Source of the DNA: JBGSTR01 sp963707135
GTDB taxonomy: Bacteria > Pseudomonadota > Gammaproteobacteria > Chromatiales > Chromatiaceae
Assembly: GCA_963707135.1 (NCBI GenBank)
Contig: CAVPOY010000014.1
Location: 1-33,131, forward strand
DNA length: 33,131 nt
Direction of reading: 5' to 3'
Shown piece after piece: positions 8,668-16,613 of this stretch. Under the pieces are notes generated by a model. The model was given only the letters and a program-made list of their open reading frames with translations, was not told the origin of the DNA and made no database searches. How positions within the stretch are numbered: the first letter of the stretch is position 1; each line of letters begins with the position of its first letter. Made by a program: the position numbers and the translations under genes.

Positions 8668-8695
8668 TTTTGCCGGACAGGTGCCGGCGTATAAT
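8668..8695 (+). promoter_or_regulatory. Probable sigma-70 promoter of glgA
   Basis: A perfect -10 TATAAT at 8690-8695 lies 60 bp before the glgA ATG. A weak -35 (TTTTGC, 8668-8673) sits 16 bp upstream. The surrounding GTATAATCCGCG also occurs at 5341. Start codon context is gggcaGGGCGC-ATG. Confidence 0.5.
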
Positions 8696-8754
8696 CCGCG
8701 GCGAGGGCAGCTCGCCCACGCTCATAAAGATCGATCAATAAAGGGGCAGGGCGC

Positions 8755-10221
8755 ATGCACATCGCCATGGTCAGCGCCGAGTGCGCACCCATCGCCAAGG
8801 CGGGTGGCCTGGGAGACTTCGTTCAAGGGTTGTCGCGCGAATTAAGACTACGCGGCCACGAGATCGATGTCTTCCTGCCTAAGTACGACTGCCTGCGCCA
8901 CGATCTGATCCCGGAGCCGAGCCTCTGCTTCCGGGACCTCCCGGTGACTTATTTCGACCAGTCGATCCCCTGCGATGTCGGGCTGGTCGACATGGACGGG
9001 CTCCGCTGTTTTTTGATCGATCCCCATTCAGCGCAGCGCTTTTTTGGCCGCGGCAGAATCTACGGCGAAGCGGACGACCCCGAGCGGTTCGCTTTTTTTT
9101 GCAGGGCAGTGCTCGAGTTTCTTCTCAAGTCCGGTGAGTACCCGGACGTCATTCACTGCAACGACTGGCAGACCGGACTCGTCCCAGTGCTGCTCTACGA
9201 AGCCTACGAATCCCTGGGACTCGACCGAACGCGGGTCTGTTACACGCTCCACAACATGGGGCATCAGGGCGTGGTCAGCGAGCTCGTCCTGCAACAGGTC
9301 GGTCTAAGCCGCGACCGACTCATGCTCCCGGATCGCATGCTCCACCCGCACGGCGGCCATGCGGCGAACCTGATGATGGGCGGCATCGTTTACTCTAATT
9401 TCGTCACGACGGTATCCCCGCGTTACGCCTGGGAGATACAGAACACCGAGCAGGGTATGGGCCTGCAGGGCGTACTCCAGAACCATGGCGGCAAGTTCGG
9501 CGGGATTCTCAACGGAATCGACTACGCTGTCTGGGCCCCGGAGAGGGACACGCACATCCCTGAGGCCTACGACATCGAGAATCTGCACCGAAAGGCGGCG
9601 AACAAGGCCGCGCTGCGACGGCGCCTCGGGCTCGAGGAGAGCTCCAAGCCGATCGTCGCCGTCGTCACCCGACTCGACCGCCAGAAGGGCGTGGATCTGA
9701 TCCGGTATGGCATCTACTACGCCCTGGAGCAGGGTTGCCAGGTGGTTCTTCTCGGTTCCGCGATTGAGCCCGCGGTCCAGGAACAGTTCCGGCGCATCAA
9801 GCTCGAGACCGACCCAAACACCGACTGTCACCTTGAGCTCGGGTACGACGAGGAGTTGTCGCACCTGATCTACGCGGGCGCCGACATGATCCTCATCCCC
9901 AGCGTCTACGAGCCCTGCGGGCTTACCCAGATGATCGCGATGAGGTATGGCGTGGTGCCGATCGTTCGGCGCGTGGGCGGGCTGGCGGACACGGTCTTCG
10001 ACGCGAACTACTCGGACCGGCCGTTCGAGGCGCGCAATGGCTATGTATTCGACGACCTGACCGAGGACGATTTCGCGTCGGCGATGGGCCGTGCGATCGG
10101 GCTCTGGTTCCGCTACCCGGAATATTTTCGTCAGCTCAGGATCAACGGCATGCGCGTGGACAACTCGTGGGGCGGTCCGGCCCAACACTACATCGATATC
10201 TATGAGCACATCCGGTGCTGA
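8755..10221 (+). CDS. glgA: Glycogen synthase (ADP-glucose:alpha-1,4-glucan glucosyltransferase, GT5)
   Basis: Transfers glucose from ADP-glucose to the non-reducing end of a growing alpha-1,4-glucan; cytoplasmic. The 488-aa length is normal for GT5. The N-terminal Rossmann half opens MHIAMVSAECAPIAKAGGLG, with the ADP-glucose binding KxGGL loop (Lys15-Leu19). It is followed by VIHCNDWQTGLVPVLLYEA and LHNMGHQG. The C-terminal half has VVTRLDRQKGVDLI and the conserved EPCGLTQMIAMRYG block (Glu386), then VRRVGGLADTV. The frame is intact. It lies downstream of the DUF4912 gene and is convergent with galU. No glgC (ADP-glucose pyrophosphorylase) is in the window, so ADP-glucose must come from elsewhere, possibly partly from the adjacent sucrose synthase. 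Confidence 0.95.
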   Translation: MHIAMVSAECAPIAKAGGLGDFVQGLSRELRLRGHEIDVFLPKYDCLRHDLIPEPSLCFRDLPVTYFDQSIPCDVGLVDMDGLRCFLIDPHSAQRFFGRGRIYGEADDPERFAFFCRAVLEFLLKSGEYPDVIHCNDWQTGLVPVLLYEAYESLGLDRTRVCYTLHNMGHQGVVSELVLQQVGLSRDRLMLPDRMLHPHGGHAANLMMGGIVYSNFVTTVSPRYAWEIQNTEQGMGLQGVLQNHGGKFGGILNGIDYAVWAPERDTHIPEAYDIENLHRKAANKAALRRRLGLEESSKPIVAVVTRLDRQKGVDLIRYGIYYALEQGCQVVLLGSAIEPAVQEQFRRIKLETDPNTDCHLELGYDEELSHLIYAGADMILIPSVYEPCGLTQMIAMRYGVVPIVRRVGGLADTVFDANYSDRPFEARNGYVFDDLTEDDFASAMGRAIGLWFRYPEYFRQLRINGMRVDNSWGGPAQHYIDIYEHIRC

Positions 10222-10261
10222 GCGCGAGTCGGAGCAACTGCGCGACGAACTTTGAAGCGCC

Positions 10262-11089
10262 TCAACCGTCAGCGCCGGCCTGGTAGAGGTAATTCGTGGC
10301 AGCCACGAACCCGTCTACGCTGCCGCAGTCGAAACGCCGCCCCCGAAAGCGATAGGCCACCACCCGACCTTGCTCGGCCTGGCACCGGAGGGCGTCGGTG
10401 ATCTGGATCTCGCCGCCGACCCCCGGGGGGGTCTCGCGAAGGATGTCGAAGATGTCCGGCGTGAGCAGATAACGGCCGATGATCGCGAGGTTGCTCGGGG
10501 CCGCCTCCGCAGACGGCTTCTCGACCATTCCGGTCACTCGGTAGACGCCGTCCCCGAGCGGGTCACCTGCGACCACGCCGTACTGGTCAACCGACTCACG
10601 CGGAACCTCCTCGATGGCCACGACGCTGCAGCCAAAGCGCTCGTGCACCCGGGCCATCTGCGCCATCACACCCTCGGGCTCGCTGACACAAAGGTCATCG
10701 GCCAGAATCACGCCGAAGGGCTCGGCTCCGACCAGGACCTCACCGGTCAGGATGGCGTGACCGAGGCCCCGCATCTCGACCTGCCGGGTGTAAGAGAAGG
10801 TGCAGCGGTCTATCAGCGCGTGGACGCCGTCCAGTCGTTTCTCTTTAGGGGTGCCGCTAATGCGGTCCTCGAGCTCGTAGGTGATGTCGAAATGGTCCTC
10901 GATAGCCCGCTTGCCGCGACCGGTAACGAAGGCGATCTGGTTCATACCGGCGTCCAGGGCCTCCTCCACGCCATACTGGATCAGCGGTTTGGTCAGTATC
11001 GGCAGCATCTCCTTCGGCATCGACTTGGTCGCCGGGAGAAACCGGGTTCCGTAGCCGGCGACCGGGAACAGGCATCGTCTGCTCGTCAA
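10262..11089 (-). CDS. galU: UTP-glucose-1-phosphate uridylyltransferase
   Basis: Makes UDP-glucose from glucose-1-phosphate and UTP. The protein carries the nucleotidyltransferase signature LFPVAGYGTRFLPATKSMPK, followed by IQYGVEEALDAGM, GLGHAIL, the metal-binding ILADD, MVEKP and GEIQITDAL, in family order. I place the start at TTG 11089: it is preceded by GGAGAG at normal spacing and gives 275 aa starting LTSRRCLFPVAG, the usual GalU length. An upstream GTG at 11134 overlaps the sucrose synthase stop (GTGA) and would add 15 residues, but it has no Shine-Dalgarno. Transcribed with and directly downstream of sucrose synthase. UDP-glucose feeds sucrose cleavage equilibrium, exopolysaccharide and nucleotide-sugar pathways. 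Confidence 0.93.
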   Translation of the reverse strand: MTSRRCLFPVAGYGTRFLPATKSMPKEMLPILTKPLIQYGVEEALDAGMNQIAFVTGRGKRAIEDHFDITYELEDRISGTPKEKRLDGVHALIDRCTFSYTRQVEMRGLGHAILTGEVLVGAEPFGVILADDLCVSEPEGVMAQMARVHERFGCSVVAIEEVPRESVDQYGVVAGDPLGDGVYRVTGMVEKPSAEAAPSNLAIIGRYLLTPDIFDILRETPPGVGGEIQITDALRCQAEQGRVVAYRFRGRRFDCGSVDGFVAATNYLYQAGADG

Positions 11090-11130
11090 TGGTCTCTCCG
11101 TTAAATGTGGGTGTCGCAACGCGTTTCCGC

Positions 11131-13584
11131 TCACTGGGCCGCCAGCCGCTGCACAAGCGGCCGGTACTGCAGCGCGTAGAACATCTCGAGATAGCGACGG
11201 GTCTCGGTGCGCTCCAGATCGCTCACAAACTTCCAGAACCCGTAAACCCGCGACAGCGTCATCATGCGCTCGGCGTACAGTTTCCAGGTATAACGGGATC
11301 TTACGCGGTGAAGTGCACCCTTTGACAGACGTTCCCAGTGCCTGGGGTCTGTTCGGCAGGCGCCGAAGAACTCGGCGATTCGCCCGGCGGCTTCATCGCC
11401 GTGATTGGGGTCGATGTGGAATCCGGAAACGCCGTCCTGAATGATCTCGAGCGGCCCGCCGAAGCAGGTCGCGAAGGTCGGCAGGCCGGTGCTCATGGCC
11501 TCGATCACCGTGAGGCCGAAGGCCTCGAACAGCGCCGGCTGCACGAACACCCCGCGGCGATCCGCGATGTAGCGGTAGAGCTCACCGTTGCGCTCCCGGT
11601 CCACCTGTCCGTCGACCCAGCGCATGTCGCCGTCGAGCCCGTGGCGGTCCATGAGCTCGTGCATCAGCTCGATCTGGGCCCGTTCTTCGTTGTCGTCCGA
11701 GCGCTCCGGGTCCACGTAGCCCGAGGCGACGAACAGATTGGCCTCACCGCGCAAGGCCTCGCTGCGGCCGAACCAGTCCACCAGGCCGGCGATGTTCTTG
11801 ATCCGGTCCATTCGCGCCATGGTGAAGATGAGCGGCTTGTCCGGATCGACGAGGTTGCCGCGGAAGGCGCTGCCGGCGCCCCCGCCATAGATCAGGTCCT
11901 CGATCTCCGGAAGCAGGTGCTGGAGCCTCCGGGCCGTCTCCCCGGCCGGGAAATAGACCTGGCTGTCCGCTCCCGGCGAGACGATGTTGAACTTGGGGTC
12001 GTAGACGTTGATGCCCTGCACGACCCGGTACAAGCCGGGCATCGTATAGGCCATGTGCCCCTCGTACTGACCGATGCTCTCGTCGGTCCCGGCGATCTCC
12101 TGGTAGGTGCTGGTGATGATGAAATCCGCGGTGTTCATGGCGATAAGGTCCGCCGTGAACTGGCAGGAGAAGTGATAGTGCGGGTCGTTGTCCTTCCAGT
12201 AGAGGTCCGAGTACAGGTACTTGGTCTTCTCCAGCGCGTGGGCGATGGTGCACTGGGTGACGCCCAGGCGCGGGGCCATGATGGACGCGACCAGGTTGCC
12301 GTCGGAGTAGTTGCCGATGACCAGGTCCGGGCGCCCGCCGAGTTCCCCGAGCAGCTCCCGCTCGGCCTCCAGGGCGTAGCGCTCGAGATAGGGCCAGATC
12401 TCGAAGCGCGAGATCCAGCGCGGCATGACCTCGCCGAGCTCGTTGCGGAAGGGGACCCGCAGGATGCGGGCGTTGCGCGTGCCGGCGACCGGTTCCAGCC
12501 GCTGGTTGCAGGTGGTGTCCTCGGCCTCCGGGATCAGCCGGGTCAGGATGACGATCTGCGGCTCGATGTCCAGGCCCTGGGCATGCAGGCGCTCGCTCAT
12601 CTCCTCTTCCAGCGCGCGTACCTGGTCCAGGATGTAGACCACCTGGCCGCCGGTGTCGGGTCGGCCGAGCACGTTGGCCTGACCGAACCAGCCGTGCGGC
12701 GACAGGATGGCCAGCGAGAACACCATCGGGATGCGGGCGAGAAATTGCTCGAGGGCGCCGGGGGAGGGGGCGTCCAGGATGTCCAGCAGCAGGTTCATGG
12801 TGTCGAGAACCCGATCGGCCTGGTCTCCCCAGCCGGGCTCGAACCCGAGCGCCCGCAGTTCGGGCGCGAGCTGCTCCCAGGGCTCGTCCGGCGGACGCCG
12901 GGCGAGCGTCGCGGCGGCCTTTCGCAGTATCCGACGTAGCGCCGCCACGCTTTTCACCGAGCTATCCAGCATCAGCTGCTGTCCCTGGTGCGCGTGCACG
13001 CGCAGGAAGTCCAGCATCCGCTCCTGACCCCGACCCTGCTCCTCGAACAATCGGCTGGACAGCCGGCGGTTAAGGAACTCGACGCCGCGTCCGATGAAAC
13101 GATCCTCGGTCGGGGTGGCGAATCCCCGATTGAACGGCGCGAGATCGACCTCGAGCACCCATTCGCCCTCGTCGCCGTCGACCAGTGTCTCCTTGAAGGT
13201 CAGAAAGGCGGACACGTCGACTTCTTCCGCCTCCATGGTCTCGAGGTGGACGCGCAAATAGAACCAGCGGCCGATTCGCCGGCGCAGTGCGAAGTAGATC
13301 CAGGGGCCGCCGAGCGCCGCCTCCTGGCTCATTTCGGCGACCCGCTCCAACGGCGTCCCGCGCAGGCAGTCGCCATCCGGCTGGTCGCACAGTTCCCGGA
13401 AACCGTCCAGCAGATCGCTGCGCAGCAGAAACGATCGCCCCGGTTGCTGGAAGTGATGGAAAACGCGATGGGCGTCGCTGCGGCGCTCCTGGAAGAAGGT
13501 TCGGAGCTCGCCTAACAATTCGTTTGGAGTGTCTGTTTCCACTGGAGCATCCGGTTCTTGCTGTAAGTGACTGAGAAACGGCAT
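11131..13584 (-). CDS. Sucrose synthase (GT4)
   Basis: Reversibly converts sucrose plus NDP to NDP-glucose plus fructose. The protein is 817 aa from ATG 13584 (MPFLSHLQQEP). An upstream GTG at 13665 adds 27 unconserved residues. The N-terminal regulatory region (RSFLLRSDLLDGF, FLTFKETLVDGDEGEW) is followed by the SuSy-specific linker and the GT-B core: LSPHGWFGQANVLGRPDTGG, HALEKTKYLYSDLYWKD, FNIVSPGAD, FTMARMDRIKNI, and the E-x7-E catalytic pair EAFGLTVIE (Glu687/Glu695). It closes with YTWKLYAERMMTLSRVYGFW. Every block matches Nitrosomonas-type bacterial SuSy as I remember it. Characterised bacterial SuSys often prefer ADP, which would supply ADP-glucose for GlgA; that is inference here. 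galU follows immediately, and no sucrose-phosphate synthase is visible. Confidence 0.94.
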   Translation of the reverse strand: MPFLSHLQQEPDAPVETDTPNELLGELRTFFQERRSDAHRVFHHFQQPGRSFLLRSDLLDGFRELCDQPDGDCLRGTPLERVAEMSQEAALGGPWIYFALRRRIGRWFYLRVHLETMEAEEVDVSAFLTFKETLVDGDEGEWVLEVDLAPFNRGFATPTEDRFIGRGVEFLNRRLSSRLFEEQGRGQERMLDFLRVHAHQGQQLMLDSSVKSVAALRRILRKAAATLARRPPDEPWEQLAPELRALGFEPGWGDQADRVLDTMNLLLDILDAPSPGALEQFLARIPMVFSLAILSPHGWFGQANVLGRPDTGGQVVYILDQVRALEEEMSERLHAQGLDIEPQIVILTRLIPEAEDTTCNQRLEPVAGTRNARILRVPFRNELGEVMPRWISRFEIWPYLERYALEAERELLGELGGRPDLVIGNYSDGNLVASIMAPRLGVTQCTIAHALEKTKYLYSDLYWKDNDPHYHFSCQFTADLIAMNTADFIITSTYQEIAGTDESIGQYEGHMAYTMPGLYRVVQGINVYDPKFNIVSPGADSQVYFPAGETARRLQHLLPEIEDLIYGGGAGSAFRGNLVDPDKPLIFTMARMDRIKNIAGLVDWFGRSEALRGEANLFVASGYVDPERSDDNEERAQIELMHELMDRHGLDGDMRWVDGQVDRERNGELYRYIADRRGVFVQPALFEAFGLTVIEAMSTGLPTFATCFGGPLEIIQDGVSGFHIDPNHGDEAAGRIAEFFGACRTDPRHWERLSKGALHRVRSRYTWKLYAERMMTLSRVYGFWKFVSDLERTETRRYLEMFYALQYRPLVQRLAAQ

Positions 13585-13785
13585 CCGGTCCCACCATCCA
13601 GAGCCGTGGGTAGCTGAAAACTTCCGTGAAGCGCAGGCGCGTCGGCCGGAACCGGCCGTTTCCACCGAAGGTCACCTTACTTACAGCTGATCCGCGTCGC
13701 AAGGCGGGGGCGGGTCGGAGCGTTGCCCCAAAAAAGGGTCAGTTGTCCGAGGGGCGGGGCCGAGCCAACGCAAACACGACCCTAA

Positions 13786-13870
13786 GGAGACACTGATCAA
13801 ATGCCATCCGGGCACTTGATCAGCGCGCCGTCCTTGGCCCGGACGGGAAACACATTAAATCAGCATCACC
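13786..13870. mobile_element. MITE related to the IS5-family element of this window
   Basis: An 85-bp non-coding element. Its left end GGAGACACTGATCAAAT and right end (read inward from the other strand) GGTGATGCTGATTTAAT are imperfect inverted repeats. It is flanked by direct CTAA repeats at 13782-13785 and 13871-13874, the 4-bp YTAR target duplication typical of IS5-family transposition. Two internal hairpins are visible: TGATCAA/TTGATCA and CCGTCC/GGACGG. The ends match those of the IS at 27522-28733 (GGAGACGCTGATTAGAT), which could mobilise it in trans. It lies 10 bp past the radical SAM stop and about 200 bp upstream of sucrose synthase. Confidence 0.75.
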
Positions 13871-13884
13871 CTAACCGGCATGCG

Positions 13885-15426
13885 TCATCGTTGCAGCGAT
13901 ACCTGGGTGATCGGCTCGGCCATTACGCGCGGTTTCAGGTTTCGGGGTTGACGCGGATGCGGCGCGAGACCTGATGCCCCGGTCTTTAGCTGCGCGCGGT
14001 CCGCGCTGAAATATCCTGCGGCCTGAATGACCTTTGGCGCATTCTTGAGCAGATGCCAGAGGCTCCATCGATGCTGCCATAGCCGCCGGCCAAAACGGCG
14101 GCGATAGCCCTTGCTGCTGTAGAACCGCCGCACGTGCCAGTTGTAGAGGGCGTCCATATCCTCCCGCGAGCCGAAGCCTCTGGGTAGAAAGACGAAGTTC
14201 AGGCAGTTCATCAGCCGCCAGTCCTCGTCGAGCTCGCCTTCATCGCCGCCGGCGCACTCGTCCCAGATCGGCGCGCCGTATAGCGGGCTGAACTTGGTCA
14301 TGTTCATCTCGTCGAGGTCCAGCGACAGGATGAAGTCGCTTGTCGATCTCAGGGTGCTCGGTGTCTCGCCTGGCATTCCGAATATAAACAGACCCTTGGC
14401 ACGCAATCCGGCCGCGTGAATCTGCTCGACGGTCCGTCGCACGGCATCCAGTGTCACGCCGGCCTTGTGCCGCTCCATCATCGCCTCGTCGGCGGACTCG
14501 ACGCCCAGCGATACCATCAGGGCCCCGGCACGCTTGAGAAGGCGCAGCATTTCGTCCGACGTGTGGCCAGTGCGGATGGCACAGTTGAAATGCATTCCAA
14601 GTGGCTGAGAAATAAGCCGATCGCACAGGGCATGAACGTGCTTCTTGTTCGCCGTGAACAGATCGTCGTAGAAGTTGATATGGCGCACGCCGAAGCGGTC
14701 GCGCAGCAGCCGCATGTGGGCGTGGATGTATTCGGGCGAGTTCACCGTGTACAGGCGTTCGAACACCGTCCGGTCGCAGAACGAGCAGGTGAAGGGGCAG
14801 CCGCGCGACGTGATCATGGTCGCGCCCCAGCGCTTCTCATAGGCAAACAGCGGCAGATGGTACGCCCGCGGGAATCCCGCCAGCTTCTCGTAAGCGGGAA
14901 ACGGCAGTGAATCGAGGTCGCGGATGCGATCGCGTCGCGGGTTGACGCGGATGCGGTCACCGTCGCGCCAGACCAGATTGTCGATTTCGGAGATCTCGCG
15001 GCCTTCGGCAAGATCGAGCATCGCGCCTTCGCCTTCGCCGATACAGAGGTAGTCGATCTCGGGAAAATGCTCGAGCAGCGGCGCGCCGAGCGACGATGCG
15101 TGGGCGTTGCCGACCACGACGCGGACCTGCGGGGCCTTGGTCTTGATATAGGCGGCCATGTCGGCCGCGTCCATGAAACCGCTGGTGGTCGCGGAGAAAC
15201 CGACCAACTCGGGTTTGGTTGCGAGCACGATCTCGGCGTTCGCCTCGATACCGCTCGGGGCATGAGGCCCGAGACAGTCGTGCACCGCGGTCGGGTGACC
15301 GTACTTTTCCAGCCACGCGGCGAGCGTCAGAATACCGACCGGTGCCATGCGGTTGGCGAGCACCGAAAAATCCGGTTGACCCGGTACGAAATTGAATCCG
15401 GCGGGATGGACGAGCGTAACGCGCAT
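13885..15426 (-). CDS. B12-binding-type radical SAM protein
   Basis: A 513-aa radical S-adenosylmethionine enzyme. Residues 1-145 form a Rossmann-like cobalamin-binding-type domain (MRVTLVHPAGFNF, GFSATTSGFMDAADM, YLCIGEGEGAML). The canonical DxHxxG cobalamin motif is not evident, so B12 binding is doubtful. The radical SAM core has the 4Fe-4S motif in SRGCPFTCSFCDRT (Cys210, Cys214, Cys217), followed by HINFYDDLFTANKKHV, SLGVESADE and GLFIFGMPGET. The C-terminal 100 residues are basic and unrecognised. The family includes BchE-, HpnJ- and P-methylase-like enzymes; the substrate cannot be assigned. It stands alone on the minus strand, with no partner that would reveal a pathway. Shine-Dalgarno is weak. 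Confidence 0.85.
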   Translation of the reverse strand: MRVTLVHPAGFNFVPGQPDFSVLANRMAPVGILTLAAWLEKYGHPTAVHDCLGPHAPSGIEANAEIVLATKPELVGFSATTSGFMDAADMAAYIKTKAPQVRVVVGNAHASSLGAPLLEHFPEIDYLCIGEGEGAMLDLAEGREISEIDNLVWRDGDRIRVNPRRDRIRDLDSLPFPAYEKLAGFPRAYHLPLFAYEKRWGATMITSRGCPFTCSFCDRTVFERLYTVNSPEYIHAHMRLLRDRFGVRHINFYDDLFTANKKHVHALCDRLISQPLGMHFNCAIRTGHTSDEMLRLLKRAGALMVSLGVESADEAMMERHKAGVTLDAVRRTVEQIHAAGLRAKGLFIFGMPGETPSTLRSTSDFILSLDLDEMNMTKFSPLYGAPIWDECAGGDEGELDEDWRLMNCLNFVFLPRGFGSREDMDALYNWHVRRFYSSKGYRRRFGRRLWQHRWSLWHLLKNAPKVIQAAGYFSADRAQLKTGASGLAPHPRQPRNLKPRVMAEPITQVSLQR

Positions 15427-15798
15427 GTTCGGGGATCAGACTGGCATGCGGGACAAAACGGGCAATAGGGCGCGACGAATCGGGTCGGCGGAGGACTCGA
15501 CGGCGAGGATAGCATCAATGCGCGATGGTTCGACGCATGCGCGGCGACGCACGGCGTCCTTGATCAAGGGCTGCCCGGCCGCTCCATGTCGGATTGCGCA
15601 TAATGTATATTATGTAAAGTGATATAGGCGGCTACGGTAGCTTCACTTGGACGCCCGGCGTCGACGTGATCACCGCCTCATTCGGCGTACCCACCGACCT
15701 CCCGGTCGCGGGCAAGTGGTAAGCGGACGCATCCCGGAGGAACGGGCGGCGCGACCTGACCGTGTAGCCCGTGTCGTGACCTTTGTTGCGTCCCCGTC
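15427..15798. other. Intergenic stretch with AT-rich palindrome and a coding relic
   Basis: About 370 bp without an intact gene. An inverted repeat CATAAT-GTAT-ATTATG at 15599-15614 stands out as AT-rich in GC-rich surroundings and could be an operator or promoter element; I could not fit a convincing -35/-10 pair. Just downstream on the plus strand, 15616-15723, a frame with no start reads GGYGSFTWTPGVDVITASFG then VPTDLPVAGKW and a stop. This resembles the tail of a VCBS/FG-GAP-like repeat (FGVPTDLPVAG), possibly a fragment. Confidence 0.4.
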
Positions 15799-16062
15799 TT
15801 GGGCTGGTTGTCGGTAATCGCGGGGGGTACGTTGAGCGTGGGCGCCGTTGCCGCCGTGACGGCGGTTGGAAAAGGCATGAATCTCGAGCTCGGTGGCGAG
15901 ACTCTTATAGCGGCAGTCCCTGGAATGGCCGTGCTGCTTCCTGGCCTGGGCGCGTTGGTTTTTGGATTCCTGTTGATCATGGGCGCACAGGTCACGCGGG
16001 CGACTGTCGATAACGCGGACCACACGAGGGAGCTACTACTGAAAGCGATTAACAGCCGCTGA
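15799..16062 (+). CDS. Small predicted membrane protein
   Basis: An 87-aa frame with two hydrophobic segments: near the N-terminus (WLSVIAGGTLSVGAVAAVTA) and in the middle (AAVPGMAVLLPGLGALVFGF, continuing LLIMGA). It ends in a charged tail (NADHTRELLLKAINS). The start is uncertain: TTG 15799 has no Shine-Dalgarno, while GTG 15838 follows a GGGGGG stretch at fair spacing. ATG 15877 would remove the first hydrophobic segment. A strong hairpin terminator lies 19 bp after the stop, which supports a real transcribed gene. I do not recognise the family; no neighbour suggests a function. Confidence 0.6.
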   Translation: MGWLSVIAGGTLSVGAVAAVTAVGKGMNLELGGETLIAAVPGMAVLLPGLGALVFGFLLIMGAQVTRATVDNADHTRELLLKAINSR

Positions 16063-16081
16063 CAAGGCCACGTGCCGCGGC

Positions 16082-16103
16082 GGGCGCCTGCTAGGCGCCC
16101 TTT
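16082..16103 (+). terminator. Intrinsic terminator
   Basis: Perfect 7-bp all-GC stem GGGCGCC/GGCGCCC with loop TGCTA, followed by TTT. It ends the small membrane protein gene and precedes the ATG of the next gene by 30 bp. Confidence 0.75.
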
Positions 16104-16133
16104 GCCTCGATCGAATCAAACGAGACTGCAACA

Positions 16134-16613
16134 ATGAAGCTGCGATATTTGTTTATGCTGCTGACCCCCCTGCTCTGGACGGCGACCGGGCCAGTTCAGG
16201 GCAAAGGCGTGACCAACGACATCAAGACCCGAGTCGTTCAACAGATGGTGAAAGACGGCGAGATTGAGGCTTCCTGCGCCAAAGAGGAAGGACCGTTGAA
16301 GATCGTTGAGATCAGTACCCTGGAGCTCAACGGCGACGGCACGCCAGAGTTGCTGGTAACCGGCCAAGGCTGCGCCTGTCAGGGTGCGCGGCGGTGCTTT
16401 CAGTGGATCTATCGCTCCGCGAAGACCGGCTTCCAGATGATTTTCGGTCCTGACCCGGCCGACAGCATCACCGCCAAGAAAGCCTCCAGCAACGGGTACC
16501 GTGACATTGAGTCAACGGGATTGTCCGGCAATGACGCCTGCACAATGACCTACAAGTTCGACGGCAGACGCTACCAAGAGCAAAGAAAGACTTTCCGGTG
16601 CGCGCCGATCTAA
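16134..16613 (+). CDS. Secreted Cys-rich hypothetical protein
   Basis: A 159-aa protein with a clear Sec signal peptide (MKLRYLFMLLTPLLWTATG, cleavage likely after PVQG). The mature part has seven cysteines, including a cluster GQGCACQGARRCFQW, and an FG-GAP/EF-like strand-loop LELNGDGTPELLVTG that could bind calcium. This makes a small disulfide-bonded periplasmic or exported protein likely. I do not recognise a named family. The stop TAA is directly followed by the ATG of the next gene, so the two are almost surely co-transcribed and translationally coupled. Confidence 0.75.
   Translation: MKLRYLFMLLTPLLWTATGPVQGKGVTNDIKTRVVQQMVKDGEIEASCAKEEGPLKIVEISTLELNGDGTPELLVTGQGCACQGARRCFQWIYRSAKTGFQMIFGPDPADSITAKKASSNGYRDIESTGLSGNDACTMTYKFDGRRYQEQRKTFRCAPI

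Noticed and set aside
9304..10209. Minus-strand ORF of 301 aa across glgA
   Set aside because: It is a shadow of glycogen synthase with Val/Arg/His/Asp-rich low-information sequence.
11338..12939. A 533-aa open frame on the plus strand
   Set aside because: It is antisense to sucrose synthase, whose every conserved block is intact; the composition is that of a shadow frame.
13710..13735. CCCCAAAAAAGGG as a terminator upstream of sucrose synthase
   Set aside because: The stem is only three G-C pairs long, so it is too weak to call.
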